This document shows, one piece after another, positions 55,801-64,000 of a stretch of 64,000 bases of DNA; position 1 is the stretch's first letter, and each line of letters starts with the position of its first letter. The DNA comes from Takashimella koratensis (lineage: Eukaryota; Basidiomycota; Tremellomycetes; Trichosporonales; Tetragoniomycetaceae), in the NCBI GenBank assembly GCA_003116875.1, contig BCKT01000014.1:442149-506148 (forward strand), given 5' to 3'. The notes beneath the pieces were generated by a model, which was not told the origin of the DNA, ran no database searches, and saw only the letters and a list, made by a program, of their open reading frames with translations. Made by a program: the position numbers and the translations under genes.

Positions 55801-57867
55801 GAAATCTCATATACCCCACCCAATCGACCAAGCTGTCCCTCGCTAGTTCGGCTCGACAACCACTGGACCTAGTTTGCCCTCGCTGCCCAGCCTCGCGCAC
55901 AAGACCGACAGACCGAGTGAAACGCAGCGCTGGAGATTGGTGCGTATTGAGGGTTCCTTTGGGTTGAGCAAAAATCTACATCACCGTCTCGTCTGGGCTT
56001 TGTGCTTTTCATCGCTTTGTTCATCCTCCCACCTCCTATACATCCCTCAACATTATCCTGCACCTATTCCCTCCTTCTTCGACCTGGGCTCATCGCTGCG
56101 ACAGCTTGTAAACTCCCGTTGCGTCCCGATTTCGAATCAAAGGACACCCCCAACTCTCCAAGGACGAGCGGAAAGGAAGCAAGGGCAGGTCTCAGCGGTG
56201 CACGAGCTGGCGAGTAGCGACGAGACGAGACAGGTCGAGGGTCGACTGTAGAGCGGCAGTATCAAGTGTGCTGTGATCAAAGGGTAAGTCGTCTCAAGCA
56301 TTCCCCTCCCCGTCTCGAACTGTACGCTGCATAGGCACCTCCCCATCTATCTCTTTACCTCGATGTCTCATAAACTTTGGATCCGACGTGACGTCTTGGG
56401 TCAATTCAATCGGCACCCCACGTCCCCCCGTTCCTCGCCCATTGCCCACTTTCGCAATCTCCCCACCCTACCTGCCCCCTGCCCTCGCGCCGAGACCCCA
56501 ATTGAAAGCGTTCTTTGGCCGCTGGAATCATTTCCATAGGGTGCCCCTCGTGCTTGCTCGAGATTGAGATTCCATCCAAGTCTGCGCACGCCTCCACCTC
56601 TTTTTTTTTTTCTCCCTCTCCACACCCCACCCACCGACCCCTTTGCTCGCACTTTCTGCTCTGCAACATCCTACCAAGCCCAGTCTCCAATCCCTTCTCC
56701 CATCTGCAGCATGCCGCCTACGATCTGAGCTAAAACACGCGGTGTGACTCACAGCAGGTCTCGCCCCGGTACACTTCAGCCATCATCCACGCTCCCATCA
56801 CCAAGCTGGCGCCCACGCGCGTCGTTATTCCATCAGATCTCACCACACTATCCTCAACCTTTCCAGACGTCGGGTTCCACTTGCCCCTGCTCCGACTCGC
56901 CCACTTGAACCACCTACCGGCTCAGCCTCATCCCAGCTCACCCACTCCCCTCCCGGCCGACGGTACCTTTCCCATCCTTTCCCACCTTACTCTCCTTCTC
57001 CTTCCCTCTCAATCTCTTTTACTCTTTCCGTCGCTACCGTCGTCTCCATCGCCGTTCGCCACCCCATATCCACGCTCGACTCTGGACCCGATCATCGACT
57101 AGTCGTTTTTGCGTAGACGAACGCCACGGAGGCATCGCAACACAAGTAGACTAAAAACGAGTCTTTTCGACGCTGAAGGGGGAGCCGAACAGCGACCAAG
57201 ACTTTATATATACATCTGGCGAGTCCGACGGACGACACAGAGCCGATCGGGTTTGGCAACGGTCGTTGCTTTGCTACCTTGGATCTCATCGCCGCTAGTC
57301 TGGTACGAGTTCGCCGCTGAGGAGACGGGACTTGGTCGACCTCGATTTACACCGGTCGTCGCGAGGTTTCGAAAGTGGTGAGTGTCGGAGCATTGATCCC
57401 CCTGGTTTTGATGGCAAGGGGATTGCACGCGTGCGACAGATTTGAGTCTGCGAGGGCCAAGGCGGGATAGACCTCCTGGCAGTCGATGGCCTCGACTGTG
57501 ATTACCCCTGTCCGATCTCTGGCCGAACACACTTGTGCTGCGGCTGATACTTTGCATTAACTTCATCGTCTCCAGGCCCGCACCTAGAGTCTCAAAGATC
57601 TGATCTAGACGCTCTCTGTTACAGGTCCAAATCAATCAACACCGTGCCGGTACGTCACCTTGCCCAACATTTTTTCTTTCTTTCTTCTGCTCTATCAGCT
57701 TGTTCTCCCTCGTCTCGGCTGTTCTCCATCGCACTTCATCTCGTCATCGCGCTTCGCCTGAAACTGGACAGAGGGGCATCCTTACCCGACCCACTTCGTA
57801 TAAAGATCTGTCGCTGACTTTGCTTTCCCTTCTCAATCTTCCTACCTCCCCCACACTCCCACTCACC
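52900..57867. other. Gene-free stretch of almost 5 kb upstream of the RhoGEF
   Basis: By far the longest non-coding run in the window. Frames on both strands are short, overlapping and rich in simple residues, without recognisable motifs. It contains a (GGGA)n repeat near 53278-53318, GAAAAGGAAAAGG-type runs near 54490-54530, a leucine-coded CTGTTG run near 55035, a poly-T run near 56600, and long CT-rich tracts from 55500 to 57700 typical of fungal leaders. Donor-like sites (GGTAAGTC at 56283, GGTGAGTG near 57380, GGTACGTC at 57651) suggest an intron-containing 5' UTR for the gene at 57868. Regulatory DNA or a long non-coding RNA is likely. Confidence 0.5.
53278..53318. repeat. (GGGA)n microsatellite
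   Basis: About seven tandem GGGA units within a longer G/A-only stretch (53250-53318). The G-run spacing could form a G-quadruplex on the plus strand. Confidence 0.85.
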
Positions 57868-60800
57868 ATGTCCATCTCATCAACTTCATCTTCGCTCACT
57901 GCGCACATGTCCCACTCGTCTGTTTCGACGATTCAATCGCGGCGCCGACCTTCCCACCCTTCACTGTTCCTCATCTTCCCTGGCCCACCGCCTGACTCGA
58001 CTGCACCCGTCAAATCTCCCCCTTCCGTCCGCATCACCACGCCCACACGAATGATGACGGTCCCGAAAACGCTCGTTGGCGCTCGCAACCGTGTCCGGCT
58101 TTCCTCTGGGACCTTCTTCCCACCCCTTCCTCCCCCCAATGGTCCTTCTCCTCAATTTGAATTCATGCGGTACGAATTCGATACGCCTGCAGAAGAGATG
58201 TCGGCAGCTTTCCCACCTACCCCTTCCCCATCTTCCCACTCTCAGAGCAGCAGCCCTGTTCGATCGGGAAACATGTTTGACAGCCCCGAACCCGCCGCTC
58301 AGCCCATCGCGGGGCCGAGCAAACTCTCCATTCACCACGACCTCCCTCCCACACCACCAGTACAGGACGAAGTGGACGACAGCGCGGCGCTCAACTTTGC
58401 TGAGCCTCCTCGACCTCCTCGTCGCCCTGCTCGGGATCGTCGTCCGGCCAGCACCTATCCGACAAGGGATGAGCAGCCTATTCCTCCGCCACATCGCAAG
58501 TACACCGACCCCTCGGCGCATGCCGCTCGGTTCCAGGCCGATCTCGCCAACAGTCTGCAGCAACTGGACCTGGAAACTTACTCCTCTGAGTATGACGAGA
58601 CTCGCCCACCGACGCTCAGCTTTGTGACGACTTCGACTGCCGACTCGACGACCAGTACGCCGTCGATCGGAGGCAACCCCGTCGATTCGTATGGCTTCAG
58701 TCAGCCCGGAGACAATGAGAGCGGCAAGCCAGAGGCCGAGCCCCGGATTCGAGTACGCACCAACACGGGACGAGCCAACGCATACTCGTCGGCAGAATCG
58801 TCTACCGCCTCGGCTGGTTACGCATATCAGGCATATTCGGACTCGGTGTACAACGGTAATGCTCCGCCCGTCCCAGTCTTACCGACGGGTGTGGGAGCTG
58901 AGACCGTGGGACTTGGAATCGCGTCCTTCCCTCGTGGCAGCGACGGACCTGCGAGCCCCGTGCACCGTCCTTGGCGATCCCACGTGATCAACCGGTTGAG
59001 AAGCGACTCGGTCTCGTCTTCAATCACTACGGCGTCGACAGCAACCTCGGTGTCGACAGACCCAGTATCGACATCGGGTCATGCGTTCACGTACCCGTTC
59101 GGATGGGCGGAGAACGAGCAGCGACTGTCGGTCACTGAGCCGGAAGCGGTAGCGCTTGTTGAGCAGGGCAGGGAAAACATCATGGATCGAGAACGGCTGG
59201 ACGCGATGGGCGGTGTTGAGGCACTCAAGGACTCTTCCTCTTTGATCGGTATCACACATCTTCTCCTTCCCTCATTCGGCTCGGAGATTCTGGACGTCTT
59301 GCCCGCTCTTTTCGAGGCACTGGCTTCAACCCTCGTCGTCCTCGACATCTCCAACAACGACCTCTCACTCCTCCCTCACGCGTTGTTAAGCTGCACCGCG
59401 CTCGAGGAGCTCAACATCTCGGGTAATCCGCTGCGCCAGCTCCCATCTTTCCTCGGCGACCTCACCACACTCCGCATGCTTGTCGCCGACGAATGTGGGC
59501 TTCAAAGTCTACCACAAGACTTGTCAACGCTCTACTCTCTCCACACTATTTGCGTCCGGCGAAACAGACTCGTCGCGCTCCCGACCTGGCTATGCCTCTT
59601 GGGTAATCTCGAAACGCTGCGGGTGGACGAAAACCCTTTCGCGGCACAGTGGGCGCCTATCGTCGCGCCGATCTTGACAAGCTCGCCGATCACCCCTGTC
59701 CCTACGATCCCGCCAGCACCTACCACAGTCAACAGTCCTCCGCCATCGCGATCCGCCTCGCAGCGCTCGCTCAGCGGGCGGCCTCAACTACGCGCGACAT
59801 CGTCGTCCATGTCGATCTCATCGATCGCTAGCTCGCGAGAAGGTGTTGTCCAACAGCCAACGTCCGTGATCGATTTCTCCCCAAACTCGCCGTTGAACGG
59901 GACGTTCCAGCTCCCCCCGCTCAATCCGATTGCCGAGGACCATGGTCGACCGTCCATCGAGGCCGCCGAGTTGCTGGACGAGAGCACCGTTCCGCTTGCC
60001 GATGAGTCTACCGGTGGTGTCCCCCCTCGAACGATCCGCAAGATGCGTTCAGCGGGTGCTTTGCTCGGCAAACGAGCCGACCAGCCGCGTCCTACTCCGT
60101 CGTCAAGAGATGTGTCGGACTCGTCGACTCGCTCTGCAGCGTCCGTCGCCATCTCGGGTCCGCTGCCGACCGCGCCGAGCAGGTACGCCAGTCTCGGCTC
60201 GAGTGAAGGTCGTCGTGCCGCCTCTGTCATGGGCAACTACGTCGAGGAAGGTGACTTTATGCCACCTGGTCATCGAAACGTCTCGACAACCTCGTCGAGT
60301 TCCCGTCAATCCACTGCCAAATCGGCGAGCGGATCGTCATCTGCTGGCAATACCGGGAACACCAAGTGGGGGTTCCTGCGGAAGATGTCGATGAGCAGGC
60401 TCAAGTCGGCCGACAAGGTTCCTAGTCTCGCTGCTTCAGCTTCGGCCAACATCAAACTCATGCCGCCCGTCCCGCCCGTGATGCAACACACCAACTCGGA
60501 CCCGGTCCCGACGCTTGCGAACTCGGCAGTGATCATCCCGGCGGACTCTCGCCCGGCTCTGCAATCGTCGCGATCGGTGGCGACGTTGCCATCCAGGCGA
60601 GGGCTCAGCCCCGTGGCTACCGAGGCGCTCAATGATGTTGGTACTGGCGGGCTTCAGCCGCTCTCGGCATTGTTCGCGAGCAGCGCTGGTCAGTCAGCAG
60701 GTGGAGTTCGTGGGCGCCGTAGGAGTTTCTTGCCTATCGACCCGACTCCTACTTCGCCTTCGGCTCCGTCGCTCAACGTTGCGATCCCCGCCATCTCGCC

Positions 60801-62947
60801 GTTTCTCCCTTCTGCGATGGCATTTGAGGCCTCGGCTCGCGCTGCACCCTCGCCCTCTGTCGCAGCGTCGACCCAGTCTCATCCTTCATCCGACGCCTCG
60901 GCTAGCGAGCATGTCCAGATCGTCACAGTACCTGTCGAGGACCCGGTCGAGCAACAGAAACGCCACGCAGTGGGTCTCGAGTCAATCAAGTCGTACCTCC
61001 GCGACCTGTTCGATCTCTCGCGCACCGTTATCGAACCGTACGGTGGGTTCGAAGTCGTCACGACTGTCACGGGGACTGCGAGCGGTGTGACATCGCCGGC
61101 AAATGGCGAGCACTCGGAGCGGCCCAACACGCCGTCGTCGGATATCGTCGTGAGGACGTCGGTCAGTAATGCAAGGCGAGCAAGGCGACCGACACTCGAC
61201 AGTGCTTCGGGTGCAGAGAGCATCGCTGTGTCCAGACCGCATTCGGCCGTGGATGAGCTCGTGGTCCCAACTGGGAAGCGGTTCAAGAATGATCGCGCCA
61301 AGCGTGCGCGCGTCATCCGGGAGATTGTCGAGTGAGTCATGGCCGACAAAGCGCGTCTGCGTAAGCTAACATTCTGCAGAACTGAACGTACCTACGTTCG
61401 CGGCTTGGACGAGCTCGTTTCGATCTACGTCAAACCCGCGTCTGCGCCTGTCAACCCGAGCAAACCAACTGGCGAGACTGTCATCCCCTTAGCCGAACGC
61501 AAGATTGTCTTCGGCGGCGTCGAGTCCATCCTCGTCATCCATCGCGACAACTTCTTACCGGCACTTGAAAAAGTTGTTGCGCCTTTGCTCAACAACCCCA
61601 AGCTGGACAACGACGACGAGGACGGCGAGTTGTCGACTTCGACTGCACATGCGGTGGGCGAGGTGTTCCGAACCTATATCGCGTACATGAAGCAGTATTC
61701 GACGTATACGAACAACTTTGATAATGCGTTGTCGAGGATGCAGAGCTGGACGATGGCGGCGGCACCGATGCCAAGTGGGGGTCCGGGAAGTGCATCGACG
61801 GGAGTTAATGGGTTGTCGGGGATCGCAATGGGGAAATCGGCGTCCTCGGCGGGCTCTCAACCGGGGACGAAGCCTAATAGTCCGAGTGTCTCGGCACCTA
61901 TTATGTCGCCTAGTCTACCGATTGACTCGGTTCCTCACTCGGGGTCGCACCTCACCCCTAGCCAGAAGAAGCGGATCAAGACGTTTCTCAAGGTGAGTCA
62001 ATGAGACGAGGCTGGATAGTAACAATATCACAGCGGTGTCGTGAAAACCCTAGGCACTCGCAGATCAGCCTCGACAGTTACCTGCTCCTCCCTGTCCAGC
62101 GTGTCCCGCGTTACAAGATGCTCCTGGAGGATCTGGCGATGTGCACACCGCCTCGAGACCACGAGACCAGTGGGTCGGCAAGCGACGCGCTCGACGACGC
62201 GTTGGCTGAGATCGCCAACCTCGCTTCGGTGATGAACGAGGAGAAACGAGAGGCCGAGTCGAGGTTGCGCTTGTTCCACTGGCAACAGCGGATCACATCG
62301 AGGGGCCCATCCCCTCTCGTCCAGCCTCACCGGCGTCTGGTGCTTGACGGCTCGCTCAAGTTGATCCGACTCGTCAAGAAGGCTTCGGCGTTTGTCGAGG
62401 TCGACTCGGCGCTCTCCAAACCCTTCTCCATACCTCCGTCGTCCTCACTCCCTTCGCATTCAAGTATTAGCAGCCACGGCACGGTCGCGAGTGAGATTGA
62501 CGCCGACCAGACCGTCACGATCAACAGCCTCAACGGATCGAGCAGTAGCGGTCAACAACGTGCTGTGATTGTCCCGATCGAGTTCCTGCGTCCTGAACCC
62601 ATGGATAGGCAACTCACCCTCATCCTGTGTTCGGACCTTATGGTCCTTGTCCAAGCGAGATCAGTCACTGCTACCGCATTAGCAGGCACGTTCCCGGTTT
62701 CTGATATCGGGAACGAAACGCAGATGGACCTGTTCTCGGTGCTTCGTATGGCAACTCTTCGCGAGCCCGCGAGTGTGGTCAACAATAATATCCTCCGTGT
62801 GGTCGATAACAAGGTGAGTAGTGGCGAGGTTGGTCGACAGACAAGACGCTGACTTGGGATCTTCTTTAGTCGATTTATTACTTTACTGCCGGAGCAGAGA
62901 CGGTCCTCCAATGGTCTCGAGCAATCAACCAGCAAAGCCGACGATGA
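57868..62947 (+). CDS. Rho guanine-nucleotide exchange factor with LRR, DH and PH domains
   Basis: Exons 57868-61331, 61380-61992, 62064-62813 and 62870-62947; 1634 codons. The N-terminal 450 residues are Ser/Pro-rich and disordered (PPTPPVQDEVDDSAA, RPPRRPARDRRPAS). Leucine-rich repeats follow at about 470-600: VVLDISNNDLSLLPHALLS, ELNISGNPLRQLPSFLGDL and LPTWLCLLGNLETLRVDENP. A second disordered part leads to the Dbl-homology domain (from about 1150): RARVIREIVETERTYVRGLD, FLPALEKVVAPLL, VFRTYIAYMKQYSTYTNNF and the CR3 element LDSYLLLPVQRVPRYKMLLE. The PH domain follows, with LILCSDLMVLVQARSV and YFTAGAETVLQWSRAINQQS. Such a protein activates Rho/Rac/Cdc42 GTPases at polarity sites; target unknown. 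The ATG at 57868 is the first in frame, and upstream sequence is leader. Confidence 0.9.
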
Positions 62948-63374
62948 GCACACCAAGAAGCACGTCAATGTGTATAGATTTGATCAGCAATTTCACTTCG
63001 TCCTTTTGTTTCTTTAAACGACCACAGATACGTACATGACGAGGAATTCGGGCAGGTAGGTGTTTATTACAGTGAGAGGACATAGTTCAGGAGCCAAGGA
63101 AACGATTTGCGTTTGGATTTTGGGCAGAATAAAATAAGATTGGGAGTGGGTATAAATTTGGATCTCGGGAGAAGAACAAGAGAGAAACAGATGAAGTGAT
63201 TGTTGTAATTCATGCAAACAAGTTTCAAGTCACGAGTTCTGGTCGAGTTCTGGGCTCGAGGGTTATGGTGACTGCCGAGCGAAGACGATGTACAGTTGCA
63301 TAGATGTTAGAGGAGAGACAGAAGACTGAGATGATGGCCTAAGTCTCAAAAAACGAATAGAGTGTAATATTTTT
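62948..63374. other. Convergent 3' region, RhoGEF / SWC4
   Basis: 427 bp between two stop codons facing each other. AT-rich patches (AAAATAAAATAAG near 63126, TAATATTTTTTTAAG near 63365) are candidates for polyadenylation signals of the two genes. Confidence 0.5.
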
Positions 63375-64000
63375 TTAAGCGCCAGGAGCTCGACTGCGTC
63401 TATTGGTGCCAGTGGTCTCTGTAGACACTACCGACTCGGACCGGTTCTGAGGGACGGAAGATATCAGCCTCTGTCTATCTCTCCTTTTCAGATCCATCCT
63501 CACGCCTAAGCCTCATTACTCACCTTCCTGATCCCTTCGACGGGTGGCACGAACCCTTCCTTCTGAGCTTTGAGAGTCCTCAATTCCTGTTCCACTCTAT
63601 CTACCTGTTTCTTCATATCCACCAATCCGCCGGCGGCATGTAGCACACGGTCCAGGATCTCGAGGTTGCCCCGGGTCGGCATGACGAGTCGGGTCGCGTT
63701 GACGCCCATCTCCGCCAGCAGTTCGGTGATTCGGATAGCAGCTGTCGGTTTGGGTAAAGGAAGTTTGGTAGATCGGAAATGGACGGGTTGGTGCGTTGGA
63801 TGCTTGGAGGCAAGGTGGGAAGAGTTGGCGGAAGGAGGAGGAGGAGGGACGCGATAGATACAGAGAACAGAATCTGGGGTAGGTTAGTATGAGGTTCCAA
63901 GGTCAGTGGTAGTTGGATGAGATGGGAAACTGTAGAGGGGATTGGAGAGGCGGAGGTGTGGATGTTGATGATAATAGGGAAGAACTTTACCTGAAGGCAG
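63375..64000 (-). CDS. SWC4: SWR1/NuA4 subunit Swc4 (DMAP1), 3' part
   Basis: Partial: the gene runs off the right edge. Exons seen: 63991-64000 (only its end), 63524-63873 and 63375-63446. The readable C-terminal half has PVHFRSTKLPLPKPTAAIRI then TELLAEMGVNATRLVMPTRG and the coiled-coil-like LVDMKKQVDRVEQELRTLKA, ending QKEGFVPPVEG and a short basic tail. This is the region after the Myb-like domain of Swc4/DMAP1, shared by the SWR1 chromatin remodeller (H2A.Z loading) and the NuA4 histone acetyltransferase. The N-terminus and the SANT/Myb-like domain lie beyond the window. Identification rests on the NATRLVMPTR and KKQVDRVEQE pattern. Confidence 0.78.

Noticed and set aside
56100..56140. 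tRNA T-arm-like TTCGAATC
   Set aside because: No matching D-arm, anticodon stem or acceptor stem around it.

Overview
The window is genomic DNA of a basidiomycete fungus, most likely a Tremellomycetes yeast (the Cryptococcus/Trichosporon side of the tree). The evidence is dense genes on both strands, almost every gene interrupted by several short GT-AG introns (many only 36-55 nt, a few GC-AG), moderately high GC, and a fungal gene set: Zn2Cys6 regulator, SAC phosphatase, homoisocitrate dehydrogenase of the alpha-aminoadipate lysine pathway, PGS1 and SWC4. I rebuilt 25 gene models by joining exons in frame. Every complete model adds up to a whole number of codons. Splice sites were read by eye, so single junctions could be off by a base.

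Layout: 1-3.1 kb holds the 3' part of a SWIB-domain gene, mitochondrial ribosomal protein bL31m (minus) and a protein tyrosine phosphatase (plus). 3.4-9.3 kb is a possible small pathway cluster: Zn2Cys6 regulator, 2-oxoglutarate/Fe(II) dioxygenase and a divergently transcribed Dal5-type MFS transporter. 9.8-13.9 kb is a Sac2-like phosphoinositide phosphatase. 14.0-20.4 kb is an array of four NmrA-like (atypical SDR) genes, one minus and three plus, with a TATA box before each. A nitrilase-family amidohydrolase follows, then a giant disordered protein gene (22.2-28.4 kb, 1881 codons). 29.8-31.5 kb is the PP1 regulator Sds22. 31.9-33.9 kb is a tandem duplication carrying two small orphan genes. 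34.1-37.4 kb is a MATE transporter with a very long N-terminal extension, and 38.1-39.0 kb is a 64-residue YABBY/HMG-like protein split into seven tiny exons. Housekeeping genes follow: LYS12, PGS1, the zinc GTPase metallochaperone ZNG1 and MYG1. Next come a double-PH, Spo71-like protein (48.9-52.9 kb), a 5-kb gene-free stretch with a (GGGA)n repeat, an LRR-RhoGEF-PH protein (57.9-62.9 kb) and, at the right edge, the 3' part of SWC4.

Most genes are independent housekeeping or signalling functions. The parts that look accessory are the regulator/dioxygenase/transporter trio, the NmrA array with its shared promoter motif, and the duplicated orphan genes. No transposon, CRISPR array, rRNA or convincing tRNA was seen.
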